Shown: in pieces, positions 12,300 to 24,705 of the stretch
Layout of the letters: each line of letters starts with the position of its first letter
Numbering within the stretch: position 1 is the first letter of the stretch
Source of the DNA: Thunnus maccoyii
Taxonomy: Eukaryota; Chordata; Actinopteri; Scombriformes; Scombridae
Length of the DNA stretch: 64,000 bases
Direction of reading: 5' to 3'
Assembly (NCBI RefSeq): GCF_910596095.1
Contig: NC_056546.1
Span: forward strand, 13,479,925-13,543,924
Program-made: the position numbers and the translations under genes
The notes under the pieces: model-generated
What the model was told of the DNA's origin: nothing
Databases searched by the model: none
What the model saw: the letters and a program-made list of their open reading frames with translations, nothing else

Positions 12300-14766
12300 T
12301 TAGTAGGTGTTGTGGGAGGTGAGGCGCTTCCCGATGTATATCCTAAAAGGAGCAACAAACGTGTACTGTAAAATGGTGCTGGTAGCAAGATAAACAAACA
12401 AAAAAAAATCTGTAAATTTGAAAATGATCCAATTACAAAAATTAAATGTGAACTGGGCCCTTACATGTTGGAGCACCTTGGAGTGCTCTAGAGACAAATT
12501 ATTACTGGTACCAAACAAAGTTGTGAGTCAGCCAGTCATGATTACATGATTTGGCCACCACTTGCCAGAGCTCTTGGTTTGGCTACAAATTAGTTGGGAC
12601 AAACCAGACCCATCTGAGCAACCTGTATACTATTACAAATCCCTGAGCATACTAGTAGTTAACTTTTATATGTTCCTTCTGGCTTCCTATCCAATCCTTC
12701 ATCCAGTCAATCCATTCAGCAATCAGCATTTTTGTGGTTTGTTTAGTTTTTTATGAACTTCATGAACTATTCTGCTTGATAAATGTACCATCAAGGATTA
12801 CTAATGGCACAATACATGATCTTAATAAAAATGAAAATTTCACCCAACCACCACAAACCCAACTGGAATTTGCATCGCTCTCAAATTGATTGACAGGTCT
12901 TTTAATACAGGGACTAACACTAGACTACCACTAAATTATTCATGTTGTGTTGGTGCAATTAAAGGTCTGTTTACATCAGTGATGTGTCTAAACAAGTCTA
13001 TATTTTCAAGCATGATTTTTTGAGAAGTAAAAAAATACTTGTATTTGTAAGTCAAATTACTATGATTATGAATGTGAATATACATACATTTATATATATG
13101 TACATAGGGTTTCTGCAGCTGCCTCAAGAGGTTCCTGTAAGTGTTTTGATATATTGTAGTACTGCCAAAGTTAGAGATTAAATCATGTTGCTTACCCAAG
13201 GCCAACAGCAAGTATGTGAGAAATGATTAATGAGGGAAGGAAAAGCTTTAGAAAGTCAGCAGAGAGAACTCCTCCTTTCTTCATGACGCTGGTGTTCCTG
13301 ATGCTGAGGGAGGTCGAGCGCTTAGAGTACTTCAGCAGGAACTCCCTACAGAGGAACACATTCATTTTTCATTGTTCTGAATACATTAAAATCAATGAGG
13401 GCCTGTTTTAATGTCATACTGACACCTCTGCTCACACATACTCCCTACACAGACTTCATACTCTCATTTCTATGAATTATATCTTTAATTATGATCACAG
13501 CATAAAATAAATATATTTAAGCTAATATGTGAAAGAGATTTGAACAACAGGATTAAGATTTACAACACAATTTTGTCTTAGATATTACACCACTGATGTT
13601 GATTATGATAATTCCACTGAAATTACAAAAACAAATACTGCCAAATACTAAGAATTACCAAATTCTTGGTTGCTACATACTTTGGTGGATTGTTCTCAGG
13701 TCGGCTAGACCAGTCCCAGATCCAGTCAGCATTTTTCTTCATCAGCATCTCCACTTCCCGTCTTCTTTCTTGAAAGTCTTCATCTGACTAAAAAACACCA
13801 ATTGCAGATAATCAATTGCTGTCAGAACACATCCAGTGTCACTAAGAAAAAAAACAACCTTAAACAATACAACAGTTACAGTTTTAATTAATAAGGCTTA
13901 GGTAAATAGAGTTTGATAAAAGTTTGTGGCACCAGAAAATGTACCTGTGAGCTGTTTCCCTCTGAGCCTCTCCACAGAAGAAGAGGGGTCTGTGCTCTGA
14001 GTGGGCTGTTGTGAAAAACAAGGCAACACAACATGAGGTTAACATTGACCACTTAAAACATATTTGGATTATGTGAAAAGACAACTTCTTGACAGCTTCT
14101 ATTACACAACGCTTAAGAAAAACACAAACTGTGTTTCCTTCCTCCCCTTTTTTTCTCCCCACAAACCTGTTGCACTGAGAGCTTCCTCTGGAGCTGGATC
14201 TGCCTGACTCGTGCTGTGCATCCAGTAGCATTTTCTCCAGGTCTCCCTCCTGGATGGATGTGGGGATTTGCTCCTGGCTTCCGTGATGACTAGTATTTTG
14301 CGAGCCAGTGTTACTGAAGTGCAGCTCAACCCAGGAGCCTAAAACCAAATACACAGTCTTTACACAGGAAACTTGACGGGCATGCATTACGACATCACTG
14401 GCCTAAATAGGCCAAACACATACAGGCTGACCTGAAGGCATTTTGATTTTGTAACGTTGCTTCAGCTTCGTTAACTAACTAGGACAATGGGCTGTCCTCT
14501 TGTTCTCTCCACGTCTCGTAGATCGATAAACTAATGTAGTAGCGTTAAGCTTTAATGTAGCTAGTTATATAAATACCTCGACTCACAAGCTCAAGATTCC
14601 TACAGGGTTAGCTTAGGTGATTTACCGCTAGTCATTGTACAACGTGTTCCAATTGACTATCGACTAGTTCCTAGCATCAACAATGGTGAGCTGCTACAAG
14701 CTCTTGTGTCGTTTATACTTTACCTTGCAAACTCTCGTCAGATGAAAAGTCCTTTTGATGCGACAT
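12300..14766 (-). CDS. bnip3: BNIP3 mitophagy receptor (6 exons)
   Basis: Tail-anchored outer-mitochondrial-membrane protein of the BH3-only-like NIP3 family. It recruits LC3/GABARAP for mitophagy and is induced by hypoxia in other vertebrates. Exons (minus): 14766-14724, 14338-14167, 14005-13945, 13787-13681, 13345-13196, 12342-12300. They join to 191 codons plus TAA; human is 194. Visible motifs: the LIR core WVEL at residues 17-20, whose preceding glycine codon is split by intron 1; the family block [11 protein letters not shown]; the run [20 protein letters not shown]; and a C-terminal membrane helix whose His171, Ala174, Gly178 and Gly182 match the human His173/Ala176/Gly180/Gly184 dimer motif. 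The start ATG at 14766 gives MSHQKDF; upstream in-frame codons do not resemble the family. The segment coded by exon 3 is the least like human. The product appears functional. Confidence 0.96.
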
Positions 14767-14945
14767 TTCGCTGGTATGATGTTGCTCCTCCACTCGTTTG
14801 TGTCGTTTTAGAGGCCTTAAATGTGAACGAAATGGTGTCGAAATCTGTGTAAGCAGCTGGCGCTCCAAATACCACAATAACAATGACGCAACATTCTGTT
14901 TATCTCGAAGGTGATTGGCTCTGAGGGGACGCGCATCACGCCTCT
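14767..14945 (-). promoter_or_regulatory. bnip3: bnip3 proximal promoter with CCAAT box and hypoxia-response core
   Basis: Read on the minus strand, upstream of the ATG are an AGCCAATC box (about 14920-14913) and a GCGTG core at 14941-14937. A second core, ACGTG, lies in intron 1 at 14514-14510. HIF binds RCGTG, and mammalian BNIP3 has a functional site in its proximal promoter. The motif is only five bases long and occurs often by chance, so this is a candidate only. Confidence 0.35.
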
Positions 14946-14959
14946 TGAGCAATATCAAT

Positions 14960-17060
14960 AAAGGTGATTGCCAAATCTAGCTTTGTTAAAACATTCTAAT
15001 TATCAACCGAGAGGCACCTTTAGAGTATGTCATGTCATTTCATTTGTTGGTCTAACTCATGGATAAGTTAAGAGAAACGGTTACGTTAAGACAACAGTTT
15101 ATTGTTCAGCAGTTTTATACACCTGTCTGCAGATGGCAGTCATAGCACATAACTCCCTCCTCTCTCAGTTGCTACTGATCAGAGCACATATAAATATACA
15201 GTATATACATACAATATGATATGTCATAAAGGCCACTCATCTCAGCCATTAAGCACATTAATGAATTATTTTTGCCTTAAAATTAAATAAATATAATTCA
15301 TTATTAAATGTGTTGTGGTTAAATATGGTATATATCCTATAGTGTACTTTCTCAGTGCACTTTCTCGCAATTTCTTTATTGTCCTATATTGATCAGTATC
15401 TAACAGTCTCAAGCTATCTACAAATAAATTAATGCTTTATTTATTTACTTATTTTAGAGTTTGTTTGCATTCTGACCCGAGGAGCACAGTCAGATATTAA
15501 CCAAGCAAAACCTTGTTTCTACTGACTTCTTTTAATGTGGTACACCTATTACACAAATGACCAACAATGTCCCCTCTTTTGACAAGGTAAAACATGTATT
15601 TATGGTTCATGCTTTCTTGAAGAGGTGACTCCAAATTTGAGGCTGATAAATGTAATTATGTTTACAACCATGGAGATTAGTATGACTGATTATTCTTGTA
15701 AAATTAAATTATTTCGACAATTGAGGGGGCTTATTATTCTGGGATGTGCTCTCCTTCCTGGCAGACCATGGTTTACATGGAGCTTACAAGATTATTTCAA
15801 AAGCTGAAATAAATGACTTGGGTAAACAATGAAGGAGAAAGACATAAAAAAGTTCTTATTGCAGTTATCCTGCAATTTCATATTCCTATTGCTGGTACAA
15901 ACAAGCAATACAAACGAAATTCCCATCAGTGCTGCATCAGGGTCTTGTTTTGCAGTTAATCTTTTTTCTCTCTCTCTGTCTCTCTGTTTTCAATGGTTGG
16001 TGATTGTTCACAGTGTATGTACTGTAAACAGTGAGTACAATGTCTCTATTTGGTCTCAAAGTTGATTGAGAGAACAGTCAAATTAAGAATCGCACATAGT
16101 CTGAAGGAGATATAATTCATTTGAAAAGAAAAGGAGTTCATTCTAGCAATGGAAAAAATATATCATCTGCTACACCTGGGATCACACTAGTTAGCCAGAC
16201 AGATAGATCATTCAGAGTAGACATATTACCAGATAATGACATTGTGAGGGCAAATTTCCCAATATTTGAATCAGTGTCATACCATTGTGAATGGAAGTGG
16301 AACTATTAAACATGAAAAAACATGAATGTGTTATGCTAGAAATCAAGTGTTTTTATGTATTCTACAAGCAAAGCCTAAATATGCTAATCATCGAGCCTCT
16401 TGGGGGTATTATGTTAAGCACTGTTCAATACAGTACAACATACAGTATGATAAAATATGATGTTGATTAAATCAACAACGCATACATCTATGTTGCACAA
16501 TAATAGCTAAAAGTACATTTATGAAACCACAATTGATAAATAATTTATCACAGATAATATCTCAAATAATAACATATTCTGTTGATGTTGCCTAGGTTGT
16601 TTAGATTTCCACATCGTGCTGTCAGAATTTATGATGGAGGCAATACTGCCAGTAATTTTGTTAAGTGTTATGAATGTTTTGCTCTGTTCCGCATCCCAGC
16701 TCTCATTACAAATGCTCTTACCAGATGGCAAATGTGCCACAATGAATGCATTGTACAGTGTTATAATACCCCTCCATTGCTGCATTGAACTATTTGCCAT
16801 TTCATGTGTGCCACCTAGCTTTAACCAAAAGCTTTATTTAGAGCTTAACACAGAATCTGTTATCAAATAAGAGACCAGAACGGGAAAGAAATTTGCTCCA
16901 TGTATGATATGTACCTCACAAGTAAAATGAGCAACAGGGTTAGTGAATACCACAGAATGCATACTTAAGTTTGTATCCATGATGCAGAAACTGTATGCAA
17001 CATGAACTAGAAACAAAGGACTGACATAGCTTGTGATATTATAAAGATGTAAAATCAGGA
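14960..17060. other. intergenic spacer, nothing recognised
   Basis: AT-rich spacer upstream of bnip3. Short open frames exist (for example 15625-15807 and 16519-16800), but none has splice support, codon bias or a recognisable motif. No clear repeat family was recognised. Confidence 0.5.
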
Positions 17061-17545
17061 GGAGCAGTAGCTTGACAAGAAAAACTCAGAGCAGCTCAAA
17101 CATAAAGGGAAACTGTATCTGTCAAAATCAAAAAGACAGTCAGCTTTCTCTGTGAAAGCCACAACTCAGTGCAATGTCCTACCTGATGATATGAAGAGCT
17201 GCAGTTCAATCAGTGCATTCAGAGCCGGCTGAGGAATCTTCTGAAGGCTGCTCAGCTCTGTGGCCACTGAGTCTGGATTTGATCTCATGATCTTCTCAAA
17301 TAATCTTGCTTTTGGTTAGGCATGTTTGCATTGTTGATTTCTGGTTGACATTGTGGGTGTATGTGATGTGCTGTGTAGCTTTGTATTTTGTATAATGTGT
17401 CCTGTGTGTTTTTTGCTTTGTACTGTTTGTTATTGTGCTGTTATGTGTTTTAATTGTAAGGGACTACAGGTGAAAATTAACTTGAAGCTAAATCTGGTGC
17501 AGTGCATCATTTATGTTAAAAACTGCACACTGTCCCAATAAATAA
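17060..17545 (+). mobile_element. LINE 3' end remnant (L2/CR1-like), degraded
   Basis: The plus strand encodes fragments of the reverse-transcriptase C-terminus common to fish LINEs. The clearest is LPDDMKSCSSISAFRAG at about 17182-17232, followed by stops and frameshifts. It is followed by a tail typical of these elements: a GGACTACAGGTGAAAATTA-type block near 17460 and a short AATAAATA end near 17540. No intact ORF, 5' truncated. The L2-like assignment is from memory of the 3' tail and is moderate. Confidence 0.6.
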
Positions 17546-17549
17546 ATAC

Positions 17550-20500
17550 AATACAGTACAATACTAGTAGTTATAATAGTTAACGTTAAATGGGATTTCG
17601 AGGAACTGGTAGGATGGTGACAGATAACATTTACATTTTTAAAATATATAATGGACCAAAGCCCAACGGAAGGAAGTCACTCCCATTAAATTAGACCAGT
17701 AATTAACATCTGGAAGTCTATCTCTGATTATCACATTTAATCTACCATCATCAGAAGTATCATCTTCCAGGCAAAAAAAAAGCTATATCCTGTTTTGCAT
17801 TAACAAGAGAAATAACTAATAAAGTAAAAAGTAAAATGGTATCAGAAAACCTACTATTAAGCAATGTTGGCACAAAAACAAGGAACTCTGACTTCCACTC
17901 AGGATTCAAGCTGTAAACTCATCTCTACACAGCTGTAATCAGCCACATGATGGAACAACCAGTGGATGAAAGGATGCCCTCACCAGGAGATGCTTCACAA
18001 GAGTAAAGTAAAACACTCCAACGCTGTTTACCTGGTGCCTGATCTATGCCTTCCCAAAATGTCACTCAATTCTGTCATGACTCCACCTTCACCTGGTAAA
18101 ATATATCAGGTATAATTGACATGGGACACACAATAAAGACGCTTTTTCACCCATTTTCTTAGACGTGACTCAATCAAATGGATCAAGCAAAAGATGGTAA
18201 CTTGTTTGCCAGAAGTATATCTCCTTGTTCGCTCTTGTACAACGCACCATCAAAGCTGAACATTTTATAATTATGTTCATTTAGCCATATTGATATTGTA
18301 ATTTAAAATAAATTTAAAAATGTAAATTTTCAAACCCTAAAAGCCACTCCACCATTTCACTTGCGTCGTGCCACAGTCATTCAAATCATGTAGGAAGAAG
18401 TGTCACTTCCGGCTACCGTTGTATGGCAGCATGGGAAACAAGATAACGGTTACCTAGCTAACCTAAATAACTTCATGGCTTGCTGCACACACCAAATTTA
18501 TTTTTGTTCCAATTGAATCTTTTCTGAATATGTTGAAAACACCAGTGAGTGTTGTCAAGCCACCAACTTGCTTAAACATTTGCTTAAACATTTGCTAGCA
18601 CTTTACAAGTCTCAAGTGTAGGTTAAACATGATGATAAGTTAGCAGTTACATGAGAGGCACATAGCAGCTAGTTACAGGGAGGAACATTAATATTGTCAT
18701 TCACATTACAGTAATGTTATATATTGTGTTATATATTTTTGCTGAACAATAATATTGTCATCAGCAAAACAGTTTTTCCATATTTAAAATGAGGTTATCA
18801 ACAAACCAATACTATGCTAATTATTTAGCTAGAGTATTAAGGGTAATTGTTGCTAGCAACACCCATAACAAAGACTACTTAAAATATCAAAAACAAAATG
18901 CAGGACATATGTTCATAAATTTATGATTTACCTTCTCAGGAGTTGAAGTACTGAGAAAATCTTCAGTCTACCTTCTATATTTCTAATGCTTGAAAAAAGG
19001 CCATCTGTCACAATAAATCACCTGGAAAAAACATTTAGCGCAATCACCACACCATTTTATTCTGAGCAGCACAACACTTCATTTGTCCTGCTCAGGGGCA
19101 GCCACTTACTCAAAACGTTGAAGTCCTTTGTCAAAAGTAAATAATTTCATCAAGTTCATCATTGCCACTAAAATAACATGTTCTGTTATGATTGTTTAAG
19201 TCAAAACAGACAAATGTCAAAGGAAAATGTTTCTTTATGTAATTTCTCATTACACACAGTAATCCAATTATGCAGGACAATTATCCTTTAAGGCAAACTG
19301 AATAAACTCACTCATACAAACACCAGTTACAGTCTGTTCATATGTTGTTCACATCTCTGGAAGAAATGTTAAACAGAAAATACAAACATAAAAGTACATT
19401 AGAAATAACATTCTCTTTACAACAAATTCATGCAAATTAGGAACTATTTAGAAATGAAGAAAAACATGCTGAAGAAAAAGAAAAACTATGGTGCCTGTCT
19501 GGTCTATGTCCAGTAACTGTGCAGAAAAAGGTTCTGTTTTCACTTCAAATAATCAGATATTGTTTCTGATTAGAGTAGTCGGAACATTTCCCTTGTTGCC
19601 TGAGACCCTGTCAAAAAGAGGTAAAAGAGACAATGTTGACACTCTAAAGTAGATATCAATGACGAAAAGGAGAAGTGGAGAGCCAATAGAGATATTGTCT
19701 CACAGCTTTCTCTGTGTGTGTTAACTGACAGCATATTGAGGGATGAACTGTTGTCCACAACAGCTGGCTGGTGAGGAAAGATAAACTACAATGATGGTTA
19801 GCTTGATCGAGACTTGTGTTTACTTTGTATGGGTATATGTTGCGTAGCTGATGACATCTAGGAGCTTGTGGGTGTGAGGTGTGATGGGGGGGCTGTGGAG
19901 GAGCTTGAGATTGTGGAGGAGAAAAGGCCAGACAGCAGTTGTAAACGGTCGATAGCACAGACAGGACAAGATGGTTAAGAAAGAATTATGCTGTCCGGAG
20001 CAGGAGATTTACCAGAGCTTAATTTGGTATCAATGAGGATTCGCTGCAGAGCATAGAAAGCATTGCTACAGATGGTGCATGGAGAGGGGAGACCATCTGT
20101 ACTTTTGATAAGGAGAATCAGTGTCTTTAAACTCATTACCGCTATTGTGTATACTAGCACCCTTTTTTTTTTTATTAAATGTTAACTTATTGTGACTGAT
20201 TTCTAAAAAGAAATGATTAAGACCCATATTTTGAGACTATTTATAACGGTTCAGCCTCTATTCTTTTCAACCCATTACCATCTCTCTTTTCATTTGTCTC
20301 CCTCACAAACTCTCCCACAAGGCAGTCCTGTTGCTACAGAAGGTTAAAGGAGTTCTGAATATCTCATAAAGCAGATTTTGTTATTTAGAAAATATGTTGT
20401 CACAGATTCATTTAACCTGTTAAGCGACACTTTGGTGGCATTATTTTCAAGATCACTTACATTATTTTCGTGTTCGTGTGCAAAAACTGGGTGCCTGGTA

Positions 20501-22410
20501 AGAGGTTAACATGCCCAAAATGATTCGACAAAAATAGACGCAGGGAGTCCAGGCAAAAAAGCCTTTACACCTTATTTGTTGTGGTATAACTTCATTACAC
20601 CCACTGACTAAAAATACCACAGAACATAAGTTTAAATATGGACTATTTTAAACCTTAAATCTCATTCTTTTAAGACAATAAGTTACCCATGCATATACTA
20701 TATTTTTTGGCATTTATTTATGGATGCAAGAATCACTTCATACAGGGAGAGGGACCAGGTTTATATTTTGCAATCTGCAATAAAACAGCAGGGCCTGAGC
20801 TAAATTCGTAATAAATTAGGTAAATTCAGCAGCCATAGCGAAATACACTCATGTTAGCTTAATCTGATGATTGTTTTTTTTAATAAGCTTTCTCTTAACA
20901 CAATTAATTAGCTTGAGGAAAAGGAATCTGTCATGAATAATTTAACAATCTTTTTCTGTGGTGTATAGAAACAGAGTGAAATTATAAACAAAAGCATAAA
21001 TGAGTGGAGACTGTACTTACTGTCCCCAGAGAATGAAATTCCATTTGTTGATACATTTGTTGTCTTTGGTAATTTCCACATCATCCATGTGCTCTGGCTT
21101 TCTTAACTCCCAGTGGGGTCTTCGTTCCCCTGGGTTCTTCAGCCCTTTTCAGAAGAGCATGTTCTGTTTTTGTGATGAGCTAAAACAGTGAACATACTAA
21201 CAAAAGCGCAAATCACAACAATCCCTCTCTCAAGGAATGGAAATCAAAATATCTTCTAATAAATCAGTAATAATAAGTCTGACATGGCCTTGTTTCCAGG
21301 AGGAGGAGGATGACGGTACAAACTGGCAGATCAATTGTTTAATTAATTAATTTTTTATGTGTGTTGGTTTAGTTTTACTTCCTAATTTAAATATCAACAT
21401 TGTTCATTTTACATCAAACGTCACTTAACAAATAACATCAGTCTTCATGAAAAAACTATTGACTTAAAAATATACAAAAACAGTGAAAACTTAAATTAAA
21501 CATGTAGTTTTTTGGTTCCTCGTGCTAGTTGCGGAGCTACTTAAGATGCTATTAGCCTCCTATGAGCATGAGGAAGTCAGTCATTTCTTTTGGGAAAGAA
21601 GGTTCATAAAATGTTTTTTTTTACAATTATCTTAGTCTTAAAATGCTTTTGGGAAACGAGGCCCTGATTGGTCATTTCAAGATTCTCACGTCTTGCAATA
21701 ATGCAGACACCCTCTGCATACTTAGACAGCTAGTTCAATACATAACAGTTTCAAAAACTAGAGATTCAAATAGGATTTTTCATTGAGTAACATTTTCATT
21801 TCTGATGCAACAGCAAGCAGAAGGAGTAGAGAGAGTAACAGAGTGAGATTGCATGAAACAAATGAAACGGGATCTTCCTGCTGCTTACATCCTTCAAAAT
21901 ATAATTTGATTATCTTGCATCCTTATCAATTCAAGAGAGAGGAAGTATAATATACCCCACTGTTAATGATGCATTGTATTCAATCCATAATAAATGACCC
22001 AACATTCAATTAAAATCATTCTGTTCATCACCAGCTAATAGTTAAGTTATTTAGTTAACTTACTTAGTATGGTCTACATGCCTCTGTCTGACTCTGTGCA
22101 ATCCTGCCTTGACAAACTCAGTATGTCTGGGATGCAGTCTGCTCTCTTTGGTCTTTAATTGCCTTTGGTTCACCAGCCTTTTTGAGATACATGACCAGCA
22201 GCTTTAAAAAGCACTTATTGAGTTGTAGGCGGGAGAATTAGAAGGAAATGAAGACTGACTGGGGAGCTGTGTGAAAGTTGTGGGAACTCCTGCCAGGAGC
22301 AGCTTATAAAGCTATAGTTTTATAAGATGTGGTGTCACAGGTATAAATTGTGTTGCTCTAAAATGGACTTTAGAGAGGGAAATAAATCATTGTCTGAGCA
22401 GACAGCGAAA
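17550..22410. other. intergenic spacer, nothing recognised
   Basis: Nearly 5 kb of AT-rich spacer between bnip3 and adra2a. Open frames such as 19656-19958 (minus) are proline/serine-rich and lack splice signals or known motifs. A short block near 20409-20507 begins TTTAACCTGTTAAG and ends TAAGAGGTTAA and could be a very small inverted-end element, but the ends match too poorly to call. Confidence 0.5.
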
Positions 22411-22415
22411 GTGGG

Positions 22416-22420
22416 CGTGT

Positions 22421-22455
<35 letters not shown>
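22416..22455. repeat. (TG)n microsatellite
   Basis: Uninterrupted or nearly uninterrupted TG dinucleotides across about 40 bases. Confidence 0.95.
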
Positions 22456-22458
<3 letters not shown>

Positions 22459-22459
22459 A

Positions 22460-24620
22460 CACACTGAGGATAGCAATAGTAACCAACTGTTAACATTTTG
22501 CAACCAACCATAATTTACAACCACGTGGAGTGAGGCACTGAAGATTGAAGACTAAATTCACTGAAACATTACACATTTAAAAACATTCAGTAAGACGTGA
22601 TTAATTCTATATGTCGCCAGTGTTTCTGTGGTTTCCATTTAACAAACTAATTATGAGATACTGCCAGTCAACACCGCTGATCTTTACTGTTTCATTATTC
22701 TCTTTGGGCAAGTAATGTAATAGGCACTCTGACATTTAATCTTTCTATCGCTCGGTGTGCATGTGCTTTAAAATTGTAATGTATGCGTCTTGCCGCTCAA
22801 GCATAGCTACAGACTCCATTAAAGTTGTCGTTTTAATTAAAGAATGCATTCAGATTGCAATCGATGAACTTTAATCTTTCACGACACATTGATGTGCCGT
22901 GGATCGAGGCCAAGTCGAAATATTTTAAGCATTGTCTTGCAAATATCTTATGGTATTAAATGTTACATAGTGTTTATTGCTTAGTATTAATACAAACAGC
23001 TACTGTACTTCTGTTAAAATGTCCCAACAACTGCAATAATCTGCTTGAGTGTGTGTTTTTTTTTTTTTTAAATTACAGCAATCATTCCTTACAAGTGCTG
23101 TTATACCAGATTTTTCCTGTACAGTTATTGACACCATATGTCAGTATCAGTGTTCAAACAAAGCCCTGCAAAGATTAAACAGCCTCACGGAAAGAGATTT
23201 ATCTTGCGTAAATTCTCAGCGCCACAAAACCTCAAATACCAATGTTTTCTAATATTTCTCGTGTCAGATTGTTCGTGGGAACTCTATCATCAAGATACTA
23301 TGTCTATGATTTACCATCTGTGGTAAGTAATAGATGTATTTTAAGACTCACAGAGACGGTTGAACCCAAACATGTGTACCACAGGAATCTCAAAACACCA
23401 GAGTCCCAGAGAGCAAGTCATGGGAATCACCCAGTAATTTACTGTATGTATGAGCAGTGGTTGGTGGAAATGTTTTCTAGGTTAAAGCAATTATTTATGG
23501 TGCTTTTACTGTATTTCAGGGTCACAGACTCATATCTATATAGGTCTAAATCTCTATTTGTTGAAGAGAAGCATATATAACAAGAGTTTACAGTGCTGTG
23601 AAAACCATGCCAAAAAGGAGAAGAGACAAGGAACAGTGATAACAGATCCAGGAACACAACACATTGATAAGCTTGTGTGGATATTAAACTCACTGTGTAA
23701 TTTGCGGCAGCCACTCATATTTCTATTGCTGCATGATTTCTATTTGACTCCAGGGGAAGATTTAATGATATCCTGATATGAAGGGCTATAACTCATGATA
23801 AACTGCATTCAATATTGTTCTGCCACCCGTTCCTCCTAGGCATAATTTTCTTTTCATAAAATTGTCTTGTTCTTGTGCTTGTTAGGAGAGAAGGGGATAG
23901 TGGGTGGTATGGGGATAACAGATTTTTGGATGCGGTTTGCTTTCATATGCTCTTGCTTTTGTTTATACTGTTGTACAAAGATAAATATCTATTTAAATCT
24001 ATGATACAGTAGCAATTACAATTCGCTGCTTGTCTAAATCTGTATTTTCTTTCATTCTGAGGGCAATTACAGACAGCACATCAAGTAGTTTTTAGTCAAA
24101 ATGAAATTTTTAGCCATGTTTGCTTGCAAACTATTGACATTTCAGTGGATTTACAGTATTTGTAACATATGGACTGTCAATTTGAAAAGCTGATAAATAC
24201 TGTGATGTGAGCCTTAGAAGTCTGCCTTTACATTACCAACATTATTATTTCCACTGTCACAGTTTCTATTAAAAGTAATGTGTGACAATTGTCTTTCTCT
24301 TTCCTGGGTTTAAATCATAGCATCTGTCATGCTTTACACTTAATATCAGTGTGAAAAAGACTTGAGTATCGAAACCATGACAGATAATACCCGGCAGTAT
24401 CGAACAAGTACATGTAAACACGTGTTGAAAATGTGTCATCCATGTTGTCACAATTGTACAGTGTCAAAGTCTAAACTCCTAGGTTGTTATAGTTTAATAC
24501 TAGCTATAAAACAAATTGCACATTAGATCCGTCTGCATAATTTAATTTAATTTCAAAACAACCATTTACTGACATGGAAGTACAAAAAACACAAATATTC
24601 AGTAAATATCTTCTAATAAA
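22460..24620. other. spacer downstream of adra2a; possible conserved element, no gene seen
   Basis: No coding gene supported. Open frames near 22960-23780 overlap in several frames and match nothing I know. At 22740-22930 the sequence is less repetitive, with homeodomain-type TAATTA cores and an ATCGAT site. ADRA2A sits in a gene-poor region in other vertebrates, so regulatory DNA here is plausible but unproven. Confidence 0.3.
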
Positions 24621-24625
24621 TGTAA

Positions 24626-24631
24626 TTTATT
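24626..24631 (-). terminator. adra2a: adra2a poly(A) signal
   Basis: AATAAA on the minus strand, about 75 bases after the stop codon. This is close, so a longer alternative 3' UTR using a further signal is possible. Confidence 0.4.
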
Positions 24632-24705
24632 AATTACACAGGTATGAGGCTTAATGTAGATGACCAAAATTGCAGCTTTTTCAAATGTGCACATACAAAT
24701 CTTAT

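Noticed and set aside
13884-14387. 167-codon open frame on the minus strand
   Set aside because: It is read-through of bnip3 exon 2 into its introns. The splice sites at 14338 and 14167 and the family match define the real exon.
23242-23580. 112-codon open frame with neighbouring overlapping frames
   Set aside because: Several overlapping frames of similar length, no splice logic, no known motif.
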